Shown one piece after another: positions 52,840-64,000 of a stretch of DNA of 64,000 bases. The stretch covers positions 1 to 64,000 of the forward strand of contig QNGE01000952.1 of assembly GCA_008508345.1 (NCBI GenBank), read 5' to 3'. The DNA comes from Paragonimus westermani. Taxonomy: Eukaryota > Platyhelminthes > Trematoda > Plagiorchiida > Troglotrematidae. The translations under genes were made by a program, and so were the position numbers. Numbering within the stretch: position 1 is the stretch's first letter; every line of letters begins with the position of its first letter. The notes under the pieces were generated by a model, which worked only from the letters and a program-made list of their open reading frames with translations, searched no databases and was not told the origin of the DNA.

Positions 52840-53640
52840 GGTATCTAAAGAAGTTCTGAAGGCCCCACTACAATTGTGGCTTTACCCCTCCGAGTCATGG
52901 TTCAGGATTCACTTGGGTTTTGTGGGACTACTTTATGGATGCCTTCAGTAAATGAGGGCGAGTCATCCTGATGTAGACGATTGCCACAAACGCCTCTATC
53001 TCTTAGCTTCAAACGACCTTGAACAAATTCGGATGCCTGGACCCGCTCATCAGTGGCACCGGACGCCTGTGTACCTCATGCTCGTTCTCACGTTTATGCG
53101 AACAGAACGTTGTCAACCGCATTCGTTCGCCATTCTTCCACTTACAATCCAACGACGGGACTCGGTGTTTTGTCGTCATGTTCGAACGCTTTCTTCAGAA
53201 AACTCAGGGGTGGAACACTACTGCATAGGTATTGGAGACGTTTCTAATGCAATATCAGTCAGTACCAAATCCGCGAAAACCGATTGAAGTGTCTCCGGTT
53301 GAAGCTAACATTCGTCAGAGGATTCGATTACCACTGTACTCCCTTCAACCGTCAACACTCACACTAGCAACCGGGAACAAGGTCATGCCATGGAAGCACA
53401 GTTCAGTCGTCATCAACTACCGAAACTTCGAGACTTTCAGATCAGTTGGACGGTGTTAGTGCTCGACCACCGGAACGATTCAGTCAAATGGAACACTGGT
53501 CGAATTCGGGAGCAACTTGTAAACGAGGGACACGTAGAAGGCGCCGTCTAGGTGCACCATGCCAGCCACCTTCAGATCACGGGTATCTCCGTATCTACGC
53601 AACTGGAGATTGGTTCGCCGTTGGATGTTCTAGATAACTT
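52840..53640 (+). mobile_element. Ty3/gypsy-like integrase relic
   Basis: Blocks in order: MDAFSK near 52,936 (D-A-F-S-K-W in active elements), TIATNASIS, LNKFGCLDPLISGTG (F-G-x-P-x-x-L-V-S-D-N-G), FSRLCEQNVVNRIRSPFFHL then QSND, FVVMFERFLQKTQGWNT, FLMQYQSVPNPRKPIEVSPV and EANIRQRIRLPLYSLQPSTL. This is the D-D-E core and C-terminal region of a gypsy integrase; the second Asp of the S-D-N-G box is replaced by G-T-G. Broken by several stops; no LTR or RT seen next to it. Confidence 0.8.
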
Positions 53641-53644
53641 CGGT

Positions 53645-56600
53645 CTTCGTCTGCCATAGTTCACAGGTTTGGGTGACTGTGTGCGTTATTGGTAGGTTAT
53701 CATCTTTGTCTTGTCTTGCCTTACTGTAATTCGTGGGTAGTTCAAAATTGGCCGGAGTGTAGGATATTTAGTCAGGACATTCGTCTGAAGTGTTAGCATC
53801 CACCGATACAACAACGACCGACGCGTACAGTATGTCCGTTTACATTTTTATCGCGCCACATAGACGCCGACTCGTTTTGTGAATCATAACACCATGTTTA
53901 TCATCTAATACGCAACCTGGGTTCTGTTGGATGCAGCAGCTGTGTGATCACTGTTTAGCGAGAATTCTAGGGATGAAGACGTGATTTTAAAGCTTATTTC
54001 TGTGAAGCGTTTGGTCTCCTATTTGGGGATCAATTGACGTTACTCATGTGTGGTTAGAAACGTTGTCTGAGATGGCGTTATTTTTATAAGGTTTTGTAAT
54101 CTTTTCAACCGTGGTTTATTTGCCAGATAAAACGTAATTTCGGAGCCGAACTACCCAGTTAATAGGTCGTCCAAAACTGATTTGAGTTCGTCAAAAACTA
54201 CAAACCGGATACCGCTGATTGAGATCTTTGAACATAACAATGAGATCTTTACTAACCTATGTTTAGTGCACCACTACGTTATCTTTTTTGTTCCCTCCAG
54301 GTATTCGAAAGCCTCCTTTCCATATACTGTTATTCGCTTTAACATCATGGCTTTTGCATTTCCAGCTTAGTTCAGATATTGGCCATCAGACTGTTTTCCA
54401 ATGTCAAGCCTGACACATATGAACAAGGCGAGCATGAAAAACGATTATTTGGCCGATATGAGACTTACCGCGACTATATGGGATATCTAGTGCGGCCATG
54501 CCTCCATTGGTCCTTGTGGGGATGTTAGTTGAAAATTCGGCATGCTTGCAGGTAGAACAAACAACGAACGTAAATGCGAAGTCATGCAACTACTTCTGCT
54601 GCCACAACGCTACCTCAGGTGTTTCACCCTAGTCTGTATGCTCCAGTATTCTCTGACAAGAACTAAATTTAGTTATCGATAACCTCAATTTCTGTTTCTT
54701 TTTGCACAAAATAACACGCTTTGAAAATTGTGCGCCGATGTTGTTGTGGACTGCCATTCAGACGATGGCGGGTTTGATCCATGGTTGCTTCTTGCTATCT
54801 AAGTTTGAGCATTTTGACTGTCATCACATCCACTCTTACCCCCTGCATAATACCTACTCACCATGCTATGTTCACGCTGTCTGTGTGACTAGGTGAAACA
54901 TCACGATAGGTAGTCCATGTATTTGTGTGAGGGTGTAAAGACATCGGTATCAAGTTTGGTATCTGTTGATTCTGTCAATATTCTGAGCTGGGGTGAGAAA
55001 TGAATTGAATGTCGCTTACAAGAAGCGTTGAATTATATAGCCATAAACCGAAACCAGTGGCTGAAAAGCCGTTGTGCCTGTGGTCGTGTCGTTGCGTCAG
55101 AAGCGATACATGCAGACCACACTCGATCGATCGAGTAGCTGTGGTTTAGGAGAAGGCATCATTCGAATCTGTCTGAAATGCGCTTGGGGTTGTGCGAGTG
55201 TTCGTTCACATTGTGTTGTAAGTTGGGTTCTCTTCAAAAACGCAGAGATTGTACATTTGGAAGTATGCAAAACTAGTGTGCTATGTAATGCCGATCCTAA
55301 AACGTTTCCTTTCTTTTGTTATCGCCTTTCTGCCTGCTTGCTCATTTTTTAATTTTCTTCTCTCATGATTACGAGTTAGCACTCATTTTGTCAATCCACC
55401 CGTGTGGAATGACAATATTAATATCACATTTTGAGAGTGTACCTACCTGACTGTGAGATTTGTCTTCAAGAGTTTAAATGATCACATGAATTATCCATTT
55501 AAGCCGAGCTTCATCAAATGTTCTCGCAAGTATGCACGTATAAAAGACTAGGTGTTTCAGTGCATAACAACAATGGGGACACGCTACTGTTCATTTAGTC
55601 GATCTGGTCGTCCTTGACATACGTACGATGAAGTTGGGCGTAACCAGAAACTTGACGCAATGCAAAGTTCGTTTTACACAACCCAAACTTGATGGGCATT
55701 ACAGTGCCTAGTTTGACTTTCACCGTGTAAACATACATAATTGTGATATGCATCACGCAAACCTGGATTACCCTTTTTTCCAATTCAATTCTCCCGCCTT
55801 CCTCCATCCTCTTCCAGACAAATTCAACAATTGGATGCTCGCATCTCCACCACCATCGACCAAATTTTGACACATTTGCGAGGCGGCGTCTTGACTCCAT
55901 CGGTCGATTCCTAGTCTACTCTCGAAGGAGAATTTCTCTCCCATACAACTCATTCTAGTCCGAATTGTTGGAGTGTTTTTGAATGTTTCTGCGTACGGTT
56001 GTGTGCGCCCGACCTAGTCCTCACCACTTACAAACACGCGTGCTTTTCCGTACTTCAGAGTAATAGTTTATATTTTGTTTGTTTTTGCCTTGCACATATT
56101 TTCAGTGTTCTCAGCCATGATCCCATCCTGGTCTCACCACTCAAGATCGCTCCATGACATTGTCGTTACTCCCACCTGGTTTCCATTACCCTCCGCTCAA
56201 GGATAACTTTTCATGTTTCACTCTGTTTTTTTCGAGGTTTATCCTGTTCAGCAACGTCTTTCAATCTGATCGGTGACATCTGTTCACGGAACCTATATTC
56301 TACTGGGCGTTATTTGATAATATCTTGTTGAGTGAGAACAAGGTGAAACAATTTCCCTTGTTCATTCTTCGTATTTGTGTCATACTTTTTGCTGTTCCGA
56401 ACAGTTTCGTGTTGGTTGATTGCACTGTGAATCGCTTCGTTCTCTTTAGCTCTCCTAGGGCCACTCTCGACTGTGTCCACCTTTTTTTATCTGTAGCTCT
56501 TCAAAACTCTCCACTCTGTGACTGTTTTTGGTCGTCTCTGTTTCCTGTTCACTCTGTATATGTTTTTTTATTCCGTCCCGTAACAATAACACTTTCCTTA

Positions 56601-58578
56601 TCATCAGGTTACACTTCTCGTGTTGCGCGGGAGCGCGATTTGTACGTCTGTTCTGGTTTTGTGTGTACAGTTCAATACATACACGCACACTTTTAACCAA
56701 TTCATCAAGTTTTTTTTACTCCTTTTATCATTTTGTCTGATTAACCGTGCTGCGATTTGTGTTTGTGTTTAGTTCCGAATTTTGATCTTAATCGAACGCA
56801 TCTGTCCATTCAAAGCGACACGGTCACACTTCGTATGCGATTGCTCAATTACCGGTTTGTATGTCCGGCTGATACGATATATTATGCATGATGTTTCACA
56901 TACAGAAACCGGTTTGATTCACCCTACCGAATGAGCGCCAGGACAGAATTGGTTCATACAGTATATCTGGGCTGTATGCCCACGTCTTGTTACAAGAAAC
57001 CTATAGTGGTCAAAACAAACAGTTTCCTTGTATGTTACTCAGCCGTGTGCGGCGGCTATAGCTGTCCCTAGGTGAATGTCTTATTGATCAGCACTTGCTG
57101 TACGTTACTGTCGAATGCACCAATATCTGGAAATGAGTATACATACTGCTTCTATCACAATCTGTCGTGTTCAATAGAATGTTGGTATGCTACAGACTTT
57201 TCGCATAACAAACGGGATCACTACAAGGCACACTGTCTAGTAACTTTAGAAACGGAAAAGCAACCCTGTAGTTTCATTATCATACACTCCACGGGCGTGT
57301 TTAACTGGCAAATCTCTCAGCGACTGTCTTGATTACAACAGATGATTTCAGTCGTCTATCCAATCACGTACTCTTGAAGGTTTGCAAAACCGCACTTGTT
57401 CGATGTACGTTAATGCTGAATTACTAACGCATAATCGTATACGGATTGCTGGAGACACTCGTGTCACCGAGTGTGTTCGTAAGTGGATGATCGGATGCGA
57501 CGAGACCGAGTTCCCCGGCAAAGCTTATTTTCACTGTGCAACGCGTGAACCCTTGCAATCTGGCCAACTCTCCTTCAAATTTATCGACCGTCTATGCTGG
57601 CAGAACCAGTCAGCCATTAAGTTTCGCTGAAGCGTTGCTATCCAGATCAGAAAATTACAGAATGAGCCTATTGTCATTCTTCTGGTTTCGTTGTGATCGT
57701 TTTGATGTGTTCAGTTGTCTCATCACGTTACGTATGTGAATCCAATGTGGTTGAAAACGTTTTATTGTATGTAGACTTTTATTCTCTGAAATGTATCGTT
57801 TGTGTGTGAACTGCTTAACAGCATTCAACTCAAAAGGCCACAAGTTGTGTCATATGTTACCATTTAGGAACCACTTATGAAGATGGTATCTATGGGTTAT
57901 AGTTATGTTAAACCGCGAATTATTTCCTGTAGAACTACCTATGGAATGAAAACTCACTTTGCTATTTATCAACCAGCATCGAGTCTATTGAGGTCACTCA
58001 AAGAACGGCTGTTTGCCGGTAATACTTGGAATACTCTTAATCGTCTGTGTATACGATCATTTAGGCTTTAGCCTTATAGGTATGACACGATCCTGAACAG
58101 TCATTTTACTTTCACGTAGTCGACTTGCTTCTTCTGCACATAAGAGTTCCAGTCATACCAAAACGTGGCTTTTTTGTCGCATGTTTTGTTAGAGAGCTTG
58201 TTTGTATTGCTAACTTACTTATTCAATTATTTACTGATGTAACGCTTGTGGTTCTATTTATCCACTTCGGAGGAGTTTTGGAACGACTGTGGTGCTTGCA
58301 ATGATACGTTCACTTCATTGTCGGTTGTTGCATTATTGTGCAAACAACTGCATTTCTGACTGGAAATTGCGTTATAGGGTCGCAGTTCTAGGGTCTTCCT
58401 TATTCTCATTCTAATTTTCCTTGTTTGCACGTTTGGTGCACGTTATATCTGTCTTTTGGCCTTATGTGTTCAATTAAAGGCGGGTCTGCTTTTTTGAATT
58501 CTTCATTAGTTCAATCGCGATTGATTCAATATAACCGTGGGTTTCTAATCATGTGGCATCTATCAACTTTGTAGCCTG
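53645..58578. other. Intergenic region between the channel and DOHH; nothing recognised
   Basis: T-rich sequence with short open frames. The stretch 54,700-57,630 was read in all frames for RT, GIY-YIG, integrase and HEAT blocks without result. The DOHH promoter should lie near its 3' end. Confidence 0.5.
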
Positions 58579-59001
58579 ATGGATCTTCAACAAGTTGCCA
58601 CCTCCAAGCGACCTGTCCCGGAAGCGGAACTTCGAGCCTGGGGTGCTTGCCTACTGGACCCGAAATCCACATTGGTCGAGCGATCGCGAGCATTGTGGGG
58701 ATTACGTCACGCCATGGAACCCTTAGCAGTTGAACTGATTGCGGCGTTTCTGTGCGACGTGGTACAACCGTCCTCGGTAGCCAACGCACTCCTTCAACAC
58801 GAAGCCGCTTATTGCCTCGGGCAACGTGGGAATGCGGAAGCGGTTCCTTATCTTGTCAGAGTGGTACGCGATTCGCGCCATCCTCCTATTGTTCGACATG
58901 AAGCTGCGGAGGCTCTGGCTGCTTTGTGCGAATTTCCTGGGGTAGATGTAGAATTGGTCGAAAGTTTGCTGGCAGAATTTGCTTGCTGTAATGTGGTGGA
59001 G
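58579..59001 (+). CDS. DOHH: Deoxyhypusine hydroxylase, first coding exon (partial gene)
   Basis: DOHH hydroxylates the deoxyhypusine residue of eIF5A in the cytosol, the last step of hypusine formation, using a di-iron centre held by HEAT-like repeats. The exon codes for 141 residues from ATG. It holds RSRALWGLRHAMEPLA (a HEAT helix pair), NALLQHEAAYCLGQRG with the first His-Glu ligand pair (H74-E75), and PIVRHEAAEALAALCEFP with the second (H107-E108). Human DOHH (302 aa) has four such pairs, so about half the protein is here. The exon ends VVE, where human reads VIEVAETC, at a GAG/gtaagt donor, phase 0. The rest was not found to 64,000. About 30 residues longer at the N-terminus than human. 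A ctttgtag just before ATG could be a cis- or trans-splice acceptor. Confidence 0.93.
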
Positions 59002-62000
59002 GTAAGTTAAATTGTAATCGCCACTTTGCAATCATCTCAGCTATGTATCTCACACACATCTGTTTGTATATCTTTGTTTATTGTTTAGATTCTTGCTAAC
59101 ACGAGGTGGATAGATGGGTAATGAATATTTGAAATCGTCCACGCAATAGCCTGACCAGTTTTTTATGCATTGGAATTGGTACTCATTGGGTACCACTATA
59201 GTTGGAAGATGACTTTTAATTGAAAGTCTCTTAGTATCTATCGCAACGATTAACTGGAGACAATGTTTATCACGTTCACATATAAATGCTGAAATAATTC
59301 CCGACATTTTCTATGTCCTTTACGTTGCTTGCGCTTGTTTGCGTTTTTTCATAACATTATCGTTTGTTTGTTCGCTCCTCTTCGGACGTAATTCTCGAGT
59401 TTGCATGTTGATGATTTTGCGTGTGTGCCCTACTTAGTCTTCTTCAAATATTGATTACGTTAGTGATTTTCTGTTTGTCACTTCAAAACCGTATAGTTTT
59501 TTCTCCTCAATTTGACCATTCCTGGTCGTCCTAATTTCGGGTTTTTCGTTCGTCTCGGTTCTCGTCCGATCACGTAGGCGCTTCCATTCACGACCAGATG
59601 TGCATCTACTAGCTTTCACGTGTGTGTTTCGGATTAGACGCACTGGGCTTCATTTTGCCCACGCCTTCCTATGTGTTCGTGTATTCCAGTTCGCAGACGA
59701 TTCCACTCATTCTCAAGGATATTTAGGTTTGCTTTCACCTCATCTGGCATTTCACGAACTTGCCAACGTGCCACAACCGTCATGCTTAGATCGTGTTCTG
59801 ACATTATGTGATGACTTGCACGCCTCTAGAATACATCGGGTTGTACTGTCTAACTGATTTTTTCGAATTTCCTATTATCGACACTGACAGTGCATCAGTC
59901 AATGAGTGTACAATCGAACCTCGCTAATAACACTGCCCTTCTGTGCTGGCTAGTGTTTCGAGTGGCACCGTTCGAAAGCTACTCATTGGACTAAGCATTT
60001 AAAGCAATTTGCTCCGTTGATGAACTCTAATGAGGCAATGAGAGGACGCAAATCATGTGATGTTCTCTGAAGTAACATTTCGTACATTCTGACAACATGG
60101 ATATACAACTAATTTCAAACATTAAAATAGGGTTGCACAGTGCGGAAATTGTGGCTTGAGGGATCAGATAGACCGACAGGAGAGTGGAAATTAAAAATAT
60201 AGGGATGCTGACTGCAAACCGACAGCCAGCTTCTCGTATCAAAGAACATTTTCCCAAGTGGCTGAGAAACCCAGTTGGAAACGCCCGATGCGTGTATAGA
60301 GACCGGTAGACAGCACCCGGCGTCATCAATTGCAAAACGCCTAATCCAAACGGGACACAGTATCAAGGTTTGTGACACATTCCCTGTGATTTTTCGAAGC
60401 AAGCGGAAGCGCATCCTCTAGGTTGCTGGGACCTTGGCTATCAAGTGTCAAAATACTCCCTGTATGTTCAGAAGCAACTTGTGTTGATGTTGTGGTTGTC
60501 CCGGTAGTCAAAATCCCCATATTTTTGATTTCCACCCTCCTGTCGGTCTATCTGATCTCTCAAGCCACGATTTCCGCCATGTTATCATGTTATCCATGTT
60601 ATCAGAATGTACGAAATGTTACTCCTCTCACTGTCTTATTAAACATTTAAATGGATTTTGTATTTTAGTGTCAACCCTTTGACTAACCTCACTTGATGAG
60701 GTCTAGCGTTATCAACTCGAAGAAGCCAGCGACTCATCTAGCTGATGCTTATAACAACTGGGTCTTCGAGATTTTGCATTGTTGCTCAACAATGTCACTC
60801 CTGCCCGGTATCACCGATTGATTTCTGTCGTTCGTCCAGATCTGCGTGGGATCATTGTTATCGTGAACAACAGATGTGTAAACCAAACCCCTTAACGGAA
60901 GATTTAATCCTATTTTTCTGTTATATTACACGGTAAACCCGAACCAAAGCTACCTGATCTGCAACATCTCATGTCCCAATTTAACCCCGCTTTATGGTTT
61001 CTAATCAAACCTCGATCCCGTGACTTTGAAGTTCGAGTGTTGTCAGAGCGTACAGATAGAAGGTGAAATCTTGCACAATTTGTGCATCATCGACCCAACA
61101 GCTGCAAATAGCTGTCAGGTTTACAAATTAATACGGTAAATGTCTCATTGGAATTTGTGTACTCGATGTCTATGGAAGTCAAATGACGGTGTTGGTCAAC
61201 TCATGATGAATCTATGAAAGGTACCGTCAAGGAACTAAACGTACATTCAAGGTAGGTAATCCGAGGAAGATGGTCCACGGATACGTAGCGTCAGATGACA
61301 ATGAAATCACCTGGTAAAGTCGGCGAATCAGTTGTGCTACAGTTGTTAAGAAAATTCAAAGCAGGTCTTCGCTGTGTGATAGGATACAACAATTGGTGAC
61401 GGTCACTAAATAAAGAGTAATTTTACAAGCGAGCGCTAAGTAGAACGGTTTGGGGGATGATGCAGTAGCGTTTAACAGGATATTGTAGTCAACCGCCAAC
61501 GTTTCTGTCACTGTGAATGAAATAATGCGTGATTGAAATGACAATTGTAGAGTTAACATGAAAACTCAATTCACAGCTTTTGATCGACTCAACCTCACTT
61601 GTAAGGTGGTAGGGTGCAGCACAGAGTTCATAGCCAGCGGCCAGCTTCCAACGGGGTCCTGCAATCCCAGTGTGTTTGACGTATTATGTGGTGTTAGAAC
61701 GGAACCATTGTGGCAGTTGGAAGTTGTCTCAGGATGAAAGACTGTTACGACTGAGTAGGTTCACCAGGCTAATGAAATCCATAACCATTCAAGTTGTTTG
61801 TATGCTTTCCTATGTGTGTTGGTGGCCGGCAACGAGTGCGTCGCTTCATCTGCTGCTTTGGTAAAGCTCAGTGAACCTTGCGAATTCGTCAAAACCGAGT
61901 TCCATCATGTCTATTCTCTTCCTAAATGGAACGGATTTCCAACGGGCCGATTCATGCACCTTTTCTTGTAAGGTTTCCAGCCATGACTCCCTAATTTTCT

Positions 62001-64000
62001 GGGTGAACAATCAGTGAATCGGTAACCCTGTTGTAGCCCTAGCTCTCATCTTATAAAGACTCGTCAGTTGGTGGGACCTTTTATGCACAAGTCTTGCGAG
62101 ACGTACACGATTTACGGATGTTTGGAAAGGTGGATGTGTTTTCTCACCCATGCTCTGCCGCGCAGAGGCATTTGAAAGCCAGCATTGACGGTACCGACGC
62201 GTGTAATGTCCAAGTTGGCTTTTAGACGGAGATTGTTATCGTTTAACAACTACAACGACTGAGACCTCGCTCTCAACCATGACATTCAATTTTCTTCAAA
62301 AAAGCAAAGCAACCTTTTCCCGTAACAAATTTGAACGGCTGCTGTGGGACGCACGTTGTACGTAACCTAACTGGTCATGCTGTTCATCACCACCCGAATC
62401 CCTACACCACCTCTGAAAACATTGCTACCGCTTAAAGCCAAATCATACATCATTAGTAAATTCTTGTGTGAATGCCGGGCCACTTAAGCAGTTATGTTAT
62501 CGGGTCAGCGAACACATTCCAGTTTGTGTACGCAAAACGATCATGGAGACCACAATGCCGGACTCAAGTCAGAATGTGACAAATCATGAGGAACCAGTCT
62601 CGTCATTCGCTCGACCCCGATTGAACCTGGAGAAAGCGTTTCGAATATGTTACGCAACAAAAAATCGAAGGTTTCTCCGGTTCGCGGAGGCGGTAGCAAT
62701 TAGCAAACGGTAGCCACCCCTCTGTGTACAGAAAGAATAGTCCGTTAGTACCAGATTGCCCTTGTAACTGATGTGAATGGATGTGTGTGAGTTTACATGT
62801 GTTTGTTTGTTGATTTTGTTGTTTAACTTCACAAAGCCTATTGAACTTTGCTATACAAATTCAAAGACTTCAGTATGTGCCTGATAAGATGCAGCGAAGT
62901 GTGCTCGAGAGATAGATTGTGCAAAAAAATGTTCCTGACTTCTTTGTTCAAGTCAGTTTTCCATTTGCGACCTCTCTTCTCTTCAGCCTTGTTATTAGTG
63001 CGAACTGGTGGACGACAGCCTGTAGTCCTATCCGGATGACCCTACCTGGGGTCATCCCTACTAATCTAATCCCCGGACGTCTAATCTTTTCTCCTTATGT
63101 AGCACGGTAGATACTCGTGTTAAAGACATCTCGTCTATTTGTGTTGTTAGCTTCATTACATTTCTAGTGGGATTATTCATTTAGTGTCTGCGGTCTGTTT
63201 CAAGGATTAATTTGTTTCTCTCCTTCTGAGAGCTTGAACGATTTGGTTTGTTCTACCTTCTTTAGCTACCTTACTTCACCGGTTGTTAATTGCCCGCGAA
63301 TCATAATACTTCAAAACGGAACAACGAGTAGAATAAAGCAGTGGTCTGACAATAACGCACGCTTTCGTCACAGTCTTTGACCTGACAAAACAAGCAAAAG
63401 TGTTACTTTTTAAATTTGTGACCTTGAATGCCATGTGCAGGCGATAAAAAGTATTTCGGTGTACGTGAATTCTATGTCTGATGAATGAGAAAAATATGTT
63501 GAATCTGATTTCATGTTCTTAGTGTCAGGGCGCTTTAGTTGACTCCACAAACACTGTCATCGTCGCTCAATCCACACAACCTTGTTCTCTAAGTAATTTT
63601 TACAGTTAACCGATTTTCCGAGTCAACTAATGTGGTGTACTCATAGGATATACAATTCCCTTTTTCCATATGTCCGTTAACTGTGTGGACTTGGTTGGGC
63701 CATCTTGTATTTACCCCCAACGTTTATGAACTCTGAAGGACAGTTGGATTGGGCCTCAGTCCAGTTTTATTTCTACGCTGTTCGTATAAATGGATGTGTA
63801 TGCATACGCCTGCAAAGTGTGGTCTGAGTGGGGGCGATCAGCTATCGTAAGCAGTCCGTTCAAGCAGATATCCGACAATCGTTACGTGCGCGTATAGGCC
63901 ACTGTTAGTTGATATATTATGGTGACGGGTTAGAAGTTGCGTTTTGGTGTTTCACTCGACTAGCTTTAAGTGAGTCTGTCGATTTTTTTACTGTAATGAA
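59002..64000 (+). other. DOHH intron 1 (runs off the window)
   Basis: At least 5.0 kb. Apart from the foldback repeat at 60.07-60.62 kb and a short 9-bp palindrome at 63,033-63,056, I see nothing. I searched for the continuation (V-A-E-T-C) and the third and fourth His-Glu motifs and did not find them. Confidence 0.7.
60072..60622. repeat. Foldback repeat: arms about 115-140 bp in inverted orientation
   Basis: 60,072-60,212 and 60,507-60,622 are reverse complements at high identity by eye (for example gtaacatttcgtacattctg against its complement, and gatcagatagaccgacagga). Translating outward on each strand gives the same peptide, IPIFLISTLLSVYLI. The left arm has about 25 extra bases. About 295 nt separate the arms. 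Likely a non-autonomous foldback or MITE-like unit. Confidence 0.8.

Noticed and set aside
55595..55958. Overlapping frames of about 70-100 codons on both strands
   Set aside because: Mutual shadows without family resemblance.
62468..62713. 81-codon frame (MNAGPLKQLCYRV...) as a gene
   Set aside because: No motif, no splice context and low length; could be chance or repeat.
63033..63056. Short palindrome ggatgaccc/gggtcatcc
   Set aside because: Nine-base arms are common by chance or in repeats; no supporting context.
59002..64000. Second DOHH exon inside the window
   Set aside because: No V-A-E-T-C continuation and no third or fourth His-Glu HEAT motif was seen in any plus-strand frame.
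1..64000. CRISPR arrays, bacterial operons, tRNA or rRNA genes
   Set aside because: No regularly spaced repeats, no ribosome-binding-site-led gene strings, and no cloverleaf or rRNA core sequence was seen. The window is eukaryotic.

Overview
The window looks like nuclear DNA of a flatworm, most likely a digenean trematode. The reasons are intron-rich genes with four introns of only 31-37 nt, and a repeat load made of Penelope-like elements (PLEs), RTE-like and CR1/jockey-like non-LTR retrotransposons and a Ty3/gypsy fragment, all broken. I saw no bacterial-style genes, tRNA, rRNA or CRISPR. The species cannot be fixed from sequence alone.

Layout. 1-3,249 is a very large inverted repeat (two 1,292-bp arms with no difference in the stretches compared, 665-bp spacer); each arm carries a Cys/His-rich reading frame that may be a real exon. 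3,250-9,735 is mostly unassigned, with one LINE tail at about 6.25-6.66 kb. 9,740-18,745 is a pile-up of dead retroelements: three CR1/jockey-like copies, two inverted pieces and one PLE. 18,935-51,002 is one 13-exon gene on the + strand for an ERG-type (KCNH2/6/7, Drosophila seizure) voltage-gated potassium channel. The assembled exons keep phase at every junction and give about 1,137 residues, against 1,159 in human KCNH2. Its first five exons are packed into 756 bp by micro-introns; the later introns reach about 8 kb and hold RTE-like and PLE fragments. 51,003-58,578 is intergenic, with a gypsy integrase relic at 52.8-53.6 kb. 58,579-59,001 is the first coding exon of deoxyhypusine hydroxylase (DOHH); the rest of that gene is not recognised before the window ends, and its intron holds a foldback repeat at 60.1-60.6 kb.

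How the parts work together. The channel has a PAS-cap and PAS domain, a proline- and serine-rich linker, S1-S6 with an S-I-G-F-G-N filter, a C-linker, a cyclic-nucleotide-binding homology domain (CNBHD) and a variable C-terminus, so it is expected to act as a tetramer in the plasma membrane controlling repolarisation. DOHH is a housekeeping enzyme (eIF5A hypusination) and is functionally unrelated. The most notable points are the micro-intron cluster, an Arg-to-Gly change at the fourth S4 charge position, a probable GC-AG intron, a long insertion in the CNBHD, the giant inverted repeat, and several hairpin or hammerhead-like repeats in or near the retroelements.
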